21,579 nucleotides of DNA from Desulfovibrionaceae bacterium (GTDB lineage: Bacteria > Desulfobacterota > Desulfovibrionia > Desulfovibrionales > Desulfovibrionaceae): contig JAGADT010000098.1 of assembly GCA_017613475.1 (NCBI GenBank), positions 1-21,579 of the forward strand, written 5' to 3'. The position numbers and the translations under genes are program-made. Positions within the stretch are counted from its first letter, which is position 1; every line of letters begins with the position of its first letter. Positions 9,561 through 16,181 of the stretch are shown piece by piece. The notes below the pieces were generated by a model. It was not told where the DNA came from. It saw only the letters and a program-made list of their open reading frames with translations, and searched no databases.

Positions 9561-9715
9561 ATTCTTGCCTAAAATTTACTCAATTATTTCAACAAGTTAA
9601 GCACCATCCAAGTGGTTTCACAAAGCGTACTTTGCCTTTTATTCAGGCGAAAACAGGATTCTTTTCCGCCACAGGCGGCCAGGCAGCGCTTTCCGCCGTG
9701 TTTTGGCTGGCTGGC

Positions 9716-9744
9716 TTGACTTTTACAAAACCTGCGGATATCAA
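9716..9744 (+). promoter_or_regulatory. Promoter candidate for ffh
   Basis: TTGACT (9716-9721), a 17-base spacer, then TATCAA (9739-9744, four of six consensus matches). A start near 9751 would give a leader of about 40 nt before the ffh ATG. This also argues against the longer open frame upstream being translated. Confidence 0.55.
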
Positions 9745-9790
9745 GACGAAATTTAATACTGCAATTTGGATTCCGGAGCCGTGCATTCCC

Positions 9791-11284
9791 ATGTTTGAAA
9801 GCCTTTCCGACAGATTGTCGAACGTATTCCGCAGCCTTGGCGGCAAATCCCAGCTGACGGAGGCAAACATCCGCGAGGGACTGCGCGAGGTGCGCCTTGC
9901 CCTGCTGGAGGCCGACGTCAACTTTAAAGTTGTAAAAAGCTTTACTGAAAAGGTGCAGGAACGCTGCCTGGGGCAGGATGTTGAAAAGAGCCTCACCCCC
10001 ACCCAGCAGATGGTCAAGATTGTGCACGACGAGCTTGTGGAGCTTCTTGGCGGGGAAGATACGGCCCTCAACCTCCAGGATGCGCAGCCCGGCGTCATCA
10101 TGCTGGTGGGGCTCCAGGGCTCCGGCAAAACCACCTCGGCGGGCAAGCTGGCCAACCTCCTGCGCAAGCAGAAAATCAGCCCTTACCTCGTGCCGGTGGA
10201 CGTATACCGCCCCGCCGCCATTGACCAGCTTTCCTCACTTGCCCGCCAGCTCGATATCCCCTGCTACCCTTCCACCACGGACATGAAGCCCGTGGACATT
10301 GCCAGGGCCGCCGTGGAGGAAGCCAGGGCCCAAGGCTGCGGCGCGGTTATCCTCGACACCGCGGGGCGCCTCCATGTGGATGAGCCGCTCATGCAGGAGC
10401 TTGCGGACATCAAGGCGGCTGTATCCCCCCAGGAAATTCTCTTTGTCGCCGACGCCATGACCGGCCAGGACGCCGTGACCGTTGCCGAAGCCTTCAACAA
10501 CAGGCTTGACCTCACGGGCGTTGTGCTGACCAAGATGGATGGCGACGCCAGGGGCGGCGCGGCCCTCTCCATCAAGTCGGTCACGGGCGCATCCGTCAAA
10601 TTCGTGGGCATGGGCGAAAAGCTCTCTGAAATGGAGGTTTTCCATCCCGACAGGGTCGCCGGGCGCATCCTCGGCATGGGCGACATGCTCACCCTGATTG
10701 AAAAGGCCCAGAACGCCTACAAGGCCGAAGAAGCGGAAGCGCTGAACAAAAAGCTGAGCAAGGCCACCTTTGATTTTGAAGATTTTTTGACGCAGATGCA
10801 CCGCATGCGGAAAATCGGCTCGCTGGGGTCCATCATCAAGCTCATTCCCGGGCTTGGCGGGCTGGCCTCAAAGCTTGGCGACATGGCCGAGCATGAAAAG
10901 GAGCTTTCCCGCGCCGAATCCATCATCAATTCCATGACCATGGAAGAGCGCCGCCACCCCGACATCATCAATGGCAGCCGCCGCGCGCGCATTGCCAAAG
11001 GTTCCGGCAATTCCATCAACCAGGTCAACCAGCTGCTCCAGCAGTTTGAGCAGATGCGCAAAATGATGCAGCAGCTGATGGGCGGCAAGGGCCCCAAAAT
11101 GCCCCAGATGCCCGCCGGATTTCCCCGCATGGGCGGCGGCATGGGCGGCATGCCCCCTGGATTTCCCGGCATGGGAGGCATGCCTCCGGGCTTCCCCGGC
11201 ATGGGGGGCGCGCCCGGAAGCGGTTCATCCGCCACGAAAAAGAAAAAGAAGGACCGCGACAAGCGCAAAAACAAAAAGCGCTGA
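9791..11284 (+). CDS. ffh: Signal recognition particle protein Ffh
   Basis: A 497-residue SRP54-type GTPase that binds signal peptides of nascent membrane and secreted proteins together with 4.5S RNA and delivers them to FtsY. It shows the N domain, P-loop GLQGSGKTT (107-115), PVDVYRPAA, DTAGRL, TKMDG, and a methionine-rich M domain (QMRKMMQQLMGG). The tail has tandem MPPGFPGMGG-like repeats and a lysine-rich end (KKKKKDRDKRKNKKR). The start is set at MFESLSDRL, the usual N-terminus, although the frame is open for 88 more codons upstream; GGAG lies 12 bases before this ATG, rather far. It heads the rpsP-khpA-rimM group, as in many bacteria. Confidence 0.97.
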   Translation: MFESLSDRLSNVFRSLGGKSQLTEANIREGLREVRLALLEADVNFKVVKSFTEKVQERCLGQDVEKSLTPTQQMVKIVHDELVELLGGEDTALNLQDAQPGVIMLVGLQGSGKTTSAGKLANLLRKQKISPYLVPVDVYRPAAIDQLSSLARQLDIPCYPSTTDMKPVDIARAAVEEARAQGCGAVILDTAGRLHVDEPLMQELADIKAAVSPQEILFVADAMTGQDAVTVAEAFNNRLDLTGVVLTKMDGDARGGAALSIKSVTGASVKFVGMGEKLSEMEVFHPDRVAGRILGMGDMLTLIEKAQNAYKAEEAEALNKKLSKATFDFEDFLTQMHRMRKIGSLGSIIKLIPGLGGLASKLGDMAEHEKELSRAESIINSMTMEERRHPDIINGSRRARIAKGSGNSINQVNQLLQQFEQMRKMMQQLMGGKGPKMPQMPAGFPRMGGGMGGMPPGFPGMGGMPPGFPGMGGAPGSGSSATKKKKKDRDKRKNKKR

Positions 11285-11286
11285 AC

Positions 11287-11314
11287 GGCGGACTTTACAA
11301 GCGAGCCGCCTTTT
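11287..11314 (+). terminator. Weak terminator-like hairpin after ffh
   Basis: GGCGG (11287-11291) pairs with CCGCC (11306-11310) and is followed by TTTT. The stem is only five pairs with a 14-base loop, so partial read-through into rpsP is likely. A second small hairpin, AGGGG-TTTT-CCCCT, lies at 11374-11387 in the same gap. I see no convincing separate rpsP promoter. Confidence 0.35.
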
Positions 11315-11434
11315 GCTACGCAGTCTGCCTGCCGCACCGCGGCATTTCAGACACAACCTGTCACATACGGCGGAGGGGTTTTCCCCTGCGCGTTTTCAGC
11401 AATCCTTTTGCACCATATCTCCTAAGGAGTCATC

Positions 11435-11674
11435 ATGTCTGTTAAAATCCGCCTGACCCGCATGGGTTCCAAAAAGCATCCCGTATACCGCATTGTCGCC
11501 ATCAACAGCGCCTCCCGCCGCGACGGCCGCCCGCTGGAATTCCTGGGCAGCTACAACCCCCACACTGATCCCGCCACCATTACGGTGAATCAGGAAAAGG
11601 TTCAGAAGTGGCTTGACCTGGGCGCCGAGCTTTCCGACACGGTCCGCTCCCTCCTGAAGAAGCAGGCTCAATAA
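11435..11674 (+). CDS. rpsP: 30S ribosomal protein S16 (bS16)
   Basis: A 79-residue protein with the typical bS16 start VKIRLTRMGSKKHPVYRIV, followed by RDGRPLEFLGSYNP and a C-terminal segment KWLDLGAELSDTV. The length is normal for the family. It assembles early into the 30S body. A strong ribosome binding site, AAGGAG, lies five bases before the ATG, as expected for a highly expressed ribosomal protein. The khpA gene follows after 60 bases; that spacer can form a short stem (CTTGAAGG/CCTTCAGG, 11685-11706) without a T-run. Confidence 0.97.
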   Translation: MSVKIRLTRMGSKKHPVYRIVAINSASRRDGRPLEFLGSYNPHTDPATITVNQEKVQKWLDLGAELSDTVRSLLKKQAQ

Positions 11675-11734
11675 CCATCCAGGGCTTGAAGGGCGCTTCC
11701 TTCAGGTTCTTCAACCAGTCCGAGGGGGCTTACC

Positions 11735-11968
11735 GTGCTGAAGGAGCTTGTTGAATACGTGGCCAAGGCGCTTGTTGACAAGCCTGAGGAAGTCAACGTG
11801 AGGATGCTGGAAGGCGACCAGACGGCCGTTGTTGAGCTGCGCGTCGCCAAAGACGACATCGGCAAAATCATCGGCCGCCAGGGCCGCACTGTGCGCGCGC
11901 TGCGGACGGTTTTTTCCGCCGCCGCCTCCCAGTCGCCCAAGCACGTCACCCTGGAACTGGTTGAATAA
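11735..11968 (+). CDS. khpA: KH-domain RNA-binding protein KhpA
   Basis: A 77-residue single KH-domain protein. It begins with LKELVEYVAKALVDKPEEV and carries the RNA-binding loop IGKIIGRQGRT, in which GRQG is the GXXG motif. Members of this family bind RNA, in some bacteria with KhpB/Jag, and affect ribosome maturation or cell-envelope control; the role here is not shown by sequence. The start is GTG with GAGGGG upstream. It lies between rpsP and rimM, the customary position, with 25 bases to rimM, so the three genes are probably co-transcribed. Confidence 0.93.
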   Translation: MLKELVEYVAKALVDKPEEVNVRMLEGDQTAVVELRVAKDDIGKIIGRQGRTVRALRTVFSAAASQSPKHVTLELVE

Positions 11969-11993
11969 AATCCCGCTGCCAAAAGAGTTTCTT

Positions 11994-12524
11994 ATGCCGC
12001 AGCTTGTGGAAATCGGCGTACTGGGCCGTCCCCACGGCATCCGTGGGGAAATTAGGGTCCAGTATTACGCCGGGTCTTTTGACCTGCTCAATGGCGCAGT
12101 GTTTCTGCGGGCCGGCAGCGGACCAGCCCGCCCTGCCTCCATTGCGGGGCGGCGCATGCACCAGGGGCAGCCTGTTATTGCCCTGGAAGGGGTAACAGAC
12201 CGCACCGCTGCCGAGTCCCTGCGGGGGCAGGCGCTCCTGATCGCCGAAGACAGGCTCCCCCCCGCAGAAGGAAATGAGCACTACCTCCACGCCATCATCG
12301 GCTTCTCGGTAAAAGAAAAAAAGAGCGGCGCCATGCTTGGCGTGCTGGACCATGTGCTCTTCTACGGCGGCCAGGAAACCTGGGCCATCCTTGCGGAAAA
12401 CGGCAGCGAAATCCTCCTTCCGGCCATACCCGATTTCGTAGACGCCATTGATGAGGCGTCCCGCCTCATCCTGGTTTCCCCGCCTGAAGGGCTTGTTGAA
12501 CTCTATACCACAGGCGCACGCTAA
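11994..12524 (+). CDS. rimM: Ribosome maturation factor RimM
   Basis: A 176-residue protein that assists late assembly of the 30S head around uS19. The N-terminal RimM domain begins LVEIGVLGRPHGIRGEIRV. The C-terminal PRC-barrel domain runs from about residue 95 (HYLHAIIGFSV) to the family-typical ending ILLPAIPDFVDAID and SPPEGLVEL. The ribosome binding site is weak (AGAG), and the frame is open upstream over the end of khpA, but the chosen ATG gives the usual family N-terminus. In most genomes trmD and rplS follow; here the next gene is a branching enzyme 153 bases downstream. Confidence 0.94.
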   Translation: MPQLVEIGVLGRPHGIRGEIRVQYYAGSFDLLNGAVFLRAGSGPARPASIAGRRMHQGQPVIALEGVTDRTAAESLRGQALLIAEDRLPPAEGNEHYLHAIIGFSVKEKKSGAMLGVLDHVLFYGGQETWAILAENGSEILLPAIPDFVDAIDEASRLILVSPPEGLVELYTTGAR

Positions 12525-12602
12525 AACGCTGACCCGTGCTTTTAGTCAACGCGGCGTCCTGCATAACCTCCTTCCCCATTCTGTCCGTCCGTGCATCTTG
12601 TT

Positions 12603-12641
12603 CCGCCTCCCCTTATGCTGTGAGGCGGCACTGCCGCCTTT
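12603..12641 (+). promoter_or_regulatory. Two mutually exclusive hairpins before the branching enzyme gene
   Basis: CCGCCTC (12603-12609) can pair with GAGGCGG (12622-12628), or AGGCGGC (12623-12629) can pair with GCCGCCT (12633-12639), but not both. The second hairpin has a 3-base loop and is followed by only a short T-run, so it is a weak terminator or attenuator-like structure for the rimM transcript. No promoter is obvious in the 153-base gap. Confidence 0.4.
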
Positions 12642-12677
12642 GGCGTCCAATCAACCCTTTCGTATGGAGCACACGCC

Positions 12678-14678
12678 ATGCAAACCCCTCTTGACGATCC
12701 CGCGCTCCTTGCCCACCGCGGCTTTTTCCTGCGCCGCCGCAAGATTTTTGAAGAAGAATCGGCGCGCATCAAAGAAGCCCACGGCTCCCTGAAGGACTAC
12801 GCGGACCTCCACCTGCGCCTGGGCATCCACAGCGTCACGGACGTGACGGGCCGGCCCTACTGGCGGCTTTTGGAATGCATGCCGAACGCCTCAGGGCTGT
12901 GGCTTGCCACCAGCAGGACAGGATTTGCCCTCCAGGACAGGCTCGCTTTCTCCAGCCTGAGCGGAGGGATGTGGGAGCTGCTCATTCCAAAGGAAGAGCT
13001 CACGCATGGCGAATATTATGAGCTGAGGGTCCGCCCCAAAGAAGGCGGGGAGCCGCAGCGCCGGGTTCCGGCTTTTGCCGATTACGTGGAGCAGGATAAG
13101 GAGATCCCCGAGCAGTGGTGCGCGCGCTTCTTCAACCCTGAAACGCCGTATGTTTTCCAGCACGACGCCGCGCCCAGGGATACGCGCTTCCCCCGCATTT
13201 ATGAAGCTCACGTGGGCATGGCCCAGCCTTCGCTGCAGCACGTGAAAGGCAGCGTGGGCACCTACGCTGATTTTGCCAGGAACATCCTGCCGCGCATCAG
13301 GGCGTCGGGCTACACCGCCGTGCAGCTCATGGCCATCCCTGAGCACCCGCTGTACAGATCCTTTGGCTACCAGGTAGGCAGCTACTTCGCCCCCTCCTCG
13401 CGCTATGGAACGCCGGATGATTTCAGGCGGCTGGTGGATGAGGCGCACAGGCTCGGCCTTTCCGTCATCCTGGATGTCGCCCACGGGCACGCCTGCTCCA
13501 ACACCGAGCAGGGGCTGGCCCGCTACGACACAGGCAACCTCTTTTTCTCGGAACAGGACAACCAGTGGGGCACGCCCTCCTTTGCCTTTGACCGCGAGCC
13601 TGTCCGCCGCTTCCTCCTCTCCAACTGCCGCTACTGGCTGGAGGAATTCCACGTGGATGGCTTCCGCTTTGACGCCGTTGGCAACATCATCTACGCGGAC
13701 CACGGCATCAACGACGACTTCCAGCAGACGGAACGCTGCTTCACCAACGCCGCGGGTGAGCCGCGCGGAAATGTATGGGGCGAGCTCTATCTTTCCCTGG
13801 CCAACGAGCTTACGCACACGCTGCACGCCCAAAGCATCACCATTGCCGAAGAGTTCAGCGGCATGCCCGGGCTGACCTGCCAGCCCAGGGACGGCGGGCT
13901 TGGCTTTGACTACCGCTTTGCCATGGGCCAGCCTGATTTCTGGGGCAAGGCTGTGGAAAGCCCCCAGGCCATGGGGCTGACCTGGTATGAAATGACCAAC
14001 CACCGCCCCTATGACCGCACCATCAGCTACGTGGAATGCCACGACCAGTGCATCAACGGCGGCAGCGCCATGATCTGGCGGCTCCTGAGGGAAAGCATGT
14101 ATACCGGCATGCAGAAGGAGTACTGCACCTGGAAGGTTTCCAGGGGCCTGGCCTTCTACCGCCTGATGCGCGCCCTGACCCTAACCTCGGCAGACGCCGG
14201 CTACCTCAACTTTATGGGCAACGAATTCGGGCACCCCGAATGGCTGGATGACGAAGCCTGCGCGCACCGCCAGTGGCACCTGGCCGATTCCCCTGACCTG
14301 CTCTACGCAGCCCTGGCCCGCTGGGACCGCGCGCAGCTCTGCGGCCTGGTGCAGGACCATCTGGAAGACTTTCTCACGCCGCCGATCTTCCGCTTCATCC
14401 ATGAAGACAAGCGCCTCCTGGCCTTTGAGCGCGGGCATCTCCTCTTTGCCTTCAATTTCCATGAGCTTGACCCGCAGATTGACCTGCGCATTCCCGCAAC
14501 GCCGGGGAAATATGTGGAGCTCTTTTCTTCCGATGAGGAGCGCTTTGGCGGCTACGGCAACCTCGCCGCAGCCGTGCCGCCCACGGAGCATTTCAGCGAC
14601 GCCGCCACAGGCACGGACCTGCAGGATGTCACCATTTATCTCCCGCCAATGACCATGCTTGCCATGGTACGGCGCTAA
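12678..14678 (+). CDS. glgB: 1,4-alpha-glucan branching enzyme, eukaryote-type GH13
   Basis: A 666-residue GH13 enzyme that cuts alpha-1,4 chains and re-attaches them as alpha-1,6 branches. Many segments match eukaryotic branching enzyme rather than the classic bacterial GlgB: YEAHVGMAQPS, VQLMAIPEHPLYRSFGYQVG, SSRYGTPDDF, RFLLSNCRYWLEEF, and GYLNFMGNEFGHPEWLD. Catalytic regions are DVAHGH (266-271), GFRFDAVGN with nucleophile D332, ITIAEEFSGMP with E391, and YVECHDQ with D456. The small deviations from DVVHSH, GFRFDGVTS and YVESHDQ keep the catalytic triad. GGAG lies eight bases before the ATG. It stands on the opposite strand from the glycogen operon, across the ffh-rimM block, and is the only branching enzyme candidate of this type in the window. 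Confidence 0.9.
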   Translation: MQTPLDDPALLAHRGFFLRRRKIFEEESARIKEAHGSLKDYADLHLRLGIHSVTDVTGRPYWRLLECMPNASGLWLATSRTGFALQDRLAFSSLSGGMWELLIPKEELTHGEYYELRVRPKEGGEPQRRVPAFADYVEQDKEIPEQWCARFFNPETPYVFQHDAAPRDTRFPRIYEAHVGMAQPSLQHVKGSVGTYADFARNILPRIRASGYTAVQLMAIPEHPLYRSFGYQVGSYFAPSSRYGTPDDFRRLVDEAHRLGLSVILDVAHGHACSNTEQGLARYDTGNLFFSEQDNQWGTPSFAFDREPVRRFLLSNCRYWLEEFHVDGFRFDAVGNIIYADHGINDDFQQTERCFTNAAGEPRGNVWGELYLSLANELTHTLHAQSITIAEEFSGMPGLTCQPRDGGLGFDYRFAMGQPDFWGKAVESPQAMGLTWYEMTNHRPYDRTISYVECHDQCINGGSAMIWRLLRESMYTGMQKEYCTWKVSRGLAFYRLMRALTLTSADAGYLNFMGNEFGHPEWLDDEACAHRQWHLADSPDLLYAALARWDRAQLCGLVQDHLEDFLTPPIFRFIHEDKRLLAFERGHLLFAFNFHELDPQIDLRIPATPGKYVELFSSDEERFGGYGNLAAAVPPTEHFSDAATGTDLQDVTIYLPPMTMLAMVRR

Positions 14679-14703
14679 CGGCGGGCAATGCCCGTTTTAT
14701 TCA
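14679..14703 (+). terminator. Terminator after glgB
   Basis: CGGGC (14682-14686), loop AAT, GCCCG (14690-14694), then TTTTATTCA. It lies just after the glgB stop. The sequence GGGCAATGCCC-N-TTTTA-Y-TCAA reappears inside the helicase gene near 17630-17651. Confidence 0.6.
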
Positions 14704-14724
14704 ATTGAGACGAGGCCAAAAGGC

Positions 14725-14751
14725 TTGACAAAACCCATGGCCACGTATATT
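14725..14751 (+). promoter_or_regulatory. Promoter candidate for tRNA-Thr
   Basis: A perfect TTGACA (14725-14730) is followed after 15 bases by TATATT (14746-14751, five of six matches). The spacing is short, but the position 32 bases before the tRNA is right. A small inverted repeat, TTGAAT-ctcc-ATTCAA (14750-14765), overlaps the expected start site. Confidence 0.55.
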
Positions 14752-14782
14752 GAATCTCCATTCAACGGGTTCCCCCGCTGAT

Positions 14783-14858
14783 GCCAACTTAGCTCAGCTG
14801 GTAGAGCAGCTGATTCGTAATCAGCAGGTCGTCAGTTCAAATCTGACAGTTGGCTCCA
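14783..14858 (+). tRNA. tRNA-Thr (anticodon CGT)
   Basis: A 76-base cloverleaf: acceptor GCCAACT pairs with AGTTGGC, D arm GCTC/GAGC, anticodon stem GCTGA/TCAGC with loop TTCGTAA, T arm GTCAG-TTCAAAT-CTGAC, discriminator T and an encoded CCA. Anticodon CGT reads the threonine codon ACG. It is a single gene with its own promoter and terminator. Confidence 0.97.
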
Positions 14859-14873
14859 TACGCCCCTTCCTTT

Positions 14874-14916
14874 CCGGCTGGTTGAGACCGCAAGGTTGAA
14901 ACCGGCCGGATTTTTT
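14874..14916 (+). terminator. Intrinsic terminator after tRNA-Thr
   Basis: CCGGCTGGTT (14874-14883) pairs over ten positions, with one G-T wobble, with AACCGGCCGG (14900-14909), followed by A and TTTTTT. The T-run reaches the stop codon of the convergent DUF2974 gene. On the minus strand the stem is not followed by T, so it acts for the tRNA only. Confidence 0.85.
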
Positions 14917-16009
14917 ATGCGGAAAGCGGCTTCTCTTCCTTTCCCTCGCGGCGGACCGCGGCTTTTGCCAGCTCCGCCCAAACCCTGTTGATGCGCCTGC
15001 GTGACTCAGGATCAATATCCTTAATGGAAGCCAGCACCGCCCCAGGGTGCGTAAACAGCCCCAGCCAGAATTCCTTTCCAAAGCTCCTGGCGTCTGTTGA
15101 CTTGAGCACCTGAAACAGGGTTTCGATAAACAGGCAGCGCTCTTCTTCCTCCACTTCAGAAAGCCAGCGCCGGACCACGTTCTGCACATAGACGCTGTCT
15201 CCCGCCAGCGCGGGCCTGCGCACAAAACGCGGGCCTTCCACCTGCCATGAATACGGATCATGCTGCCAGATGCCTATGGAATCGCTTGCCACAACCTCAT
15301 AGTCCTCCGGATGATTCAGCAGCATGCCGATGACAGAAGACTGGGGCACAAAGGAAAGAAGCTGCCCCTGTATTTTCCCGTAAATATCCCGGGCAAAGGC
15401 GCTGTCATTAAACCCCGGGCCGTCATTGTTATAAACCTGCGCAATTCGGGCGCGCTGCCCCTCTTCAAGATGCGCCGCAGCGTACATGGCAAGGTTGCCG
15501 CCCTTGGAATGCCCGCCGGCATAGAGCCTGCCCGGATAACGCCCGGCGGCCCGCTGCAGATACCCGGCTGCCGCCTCCTGCGCGGGAACAGAGCGCGAAT
15601 AGGTCATTGCGAAATCTTCTTTCCAGCCGACAAGGGTGTTGTCCGTGCCGCGGAAGGACACAAAAACCGAGTTGTCCGGAAGGCGCAGCGTGACCGCGGC
15701 AAACTGTATGCCCGCCTCATCGTCAAAGGCGTGTTCATAGTCCGAAAGCACAATGCCGCCGAAACGCTCGCTGCCTGCCACAGCCTCCAGGAGCTTAACG
15801 TCGTTCTCGGCTGTGTACCCAACGGAAAAAGGCTTCCCCTGCAGTATCCCGCCAAGGCTTTTGAGCGTTTCGGATCCGCCTGCGCCAAGCCCTTCTTCCC
15901 AAAAGAGCATGGACAACTGCGACAAAATCAATCCGTCAACCTCTCCAAGGGGGATGCTGGCCAGCGGCAGGTCACCCCGCCAGCGGAGATAATCCAAAAT
16001 CGAACTCAT
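14915..16009 (-). CDS. DUF2974 family alpha/beta-hydrolase (lipase-like)
   Basis: A 364-residue protein of the DUF2974/Mbeg1-like group. It carries the lipase-type block SFRGTDNTLVGWKEDF (118-133) and the nucleophile elbow GGHSKGGNLA, with S168 as the likely catalytic serine. NNDGPGF (194-200) is also characteristic. There is no signal peptide or membrane segment, so it probably acts in the cytoplasm. The substrate is unknown; the family is described only as putative serine hydrolases or lipases. AGGAG lies seven bases before the ATG. It lies 172 bases downstream of the helicase gene on the same strand, but hairpins in the gap make co-transcription uncertain. Confidence 0.85.
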   Translation of the reverse strand: MSSILDYLRWRGDLPLASIPLGEVDGLILSQLSMLFWEEGLGAGGSETLKSLGGILQGKPFSVGYTAENDVKLLEAVAGSERFGGIVLSDYEHAFDDEAGIQFAAVTLRLPDNSVFVSFRGTDNTLVGWKEDFAMTYSRSVPAQEAAAGYLQRAAGRYPGRLYAGGHSKGGNLAMYAAAHLEEGQRARIAQVYNNDGPGFNDSAFARDIYGKIQGQLLSFVPQSSVIGMLLNHPEDYEVVASDSIGIWQHDPYSWQVEGPRFVRRPALAGDSVYVQNVVRRWLSEVEEEERCLFIETLFQVLKSTDARSFGKEFWLGLFTHPGAVLASIKDIDPESRRRINRVWAELAKAAVRREGKEEKPLSA

Positions 16010-16073
16010 TTAAGCGCTCCTAACCCGCGTCAGCGGAACGTGCAGCGATCCGCGGGAATTTTTGTCATGCAAA

Positions 16074-16107
16074 TGAGTAAAAGCCGCCTGCCTCCCGCAG
16101 CGCGGCT
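16074..16107 (-). terminator. Terminator-like hairpin with TTTTACTCA tail
   Basis: On the minus strand AGCCGC (16107-16102) pairs with GCGGCT (16087-16082) and runs into TTTTACTCA (16082-16074). It lies about 75 bases after the helicase stop. The tail and what follows (GCTTTTACTCA-N3-GCATGA) recur in the palindromic insertion inside the helicase gene. In the same 172-base gap, GGGG-acactg-CCCC followed by TTTA (16170-16154) is another weak stop signal. Confidence 0.45.
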
Positions 16108-16118
16108 CTTATCCACCG

Positions 16119-16141
16119 CTTACGGCAAAGGCTGCCGTAAG
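16119..16141. repeat. Perfect 9-bp palindrome with 5-base loop
   Basis: CTTACGGCA (16119-16127), loop AAGGC, TGCCGTAAG (16133-16141). No T-run on either side, so it is not an intrinsic terminator by itself. It lies between the helicase stop and the DUF2974 start and may be a REP-like or regulatory element. Confidence 0.55.
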
Positions 16142-16181
16142 TGAAAACATCATAAAGGGGCAGTGTCCCCGGCCTGCCGCA

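Larger units (their letters stand above)
9361..9790. other. Divergent intergenic region between glycogen operon and ffh
   Basis: This 430-base stretch holds no gene I can support. It contains divergent promoters: minus strand at 9532-9560 for the glycogen operon and plus strand at 9716-9744 for ffh. The section 9520-9600 is strikingly AT-rich against a GC-rich background. The glycogen leader would be about 165 nt long and can form an imperfect stem (CGGCGT at 9439-9444 against ACGCCG at 9415-9420). The ffh frame stays open upstream to an ATG at 9527, but that extension has no ribosome binding site and precedes the ffh promoter. Confidence 0.6.

Noticed and set aside
9527..9790. 88-codon in-frame N-terminal extension of ffh
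   Set aside because: It has no ribosome binding site, is not like any Ffh N-terminus, and begins upstream of the likely ffh promoter at 9716-9744.
12891..14042. 383-codon minus-strand open frame opposite the branching enzyme
   Set aside because: The plus strand has an unmistakable GH13 protein with all catalytic motifs; the antisense product shows no domain.
14783..14916. tRNA-Thr as an integration site of a mobile island
   Set aside because: No integrase, no repeat of the tRNA 3' end and no foreign-looking genes follow; a normal terminator stands directly after it.
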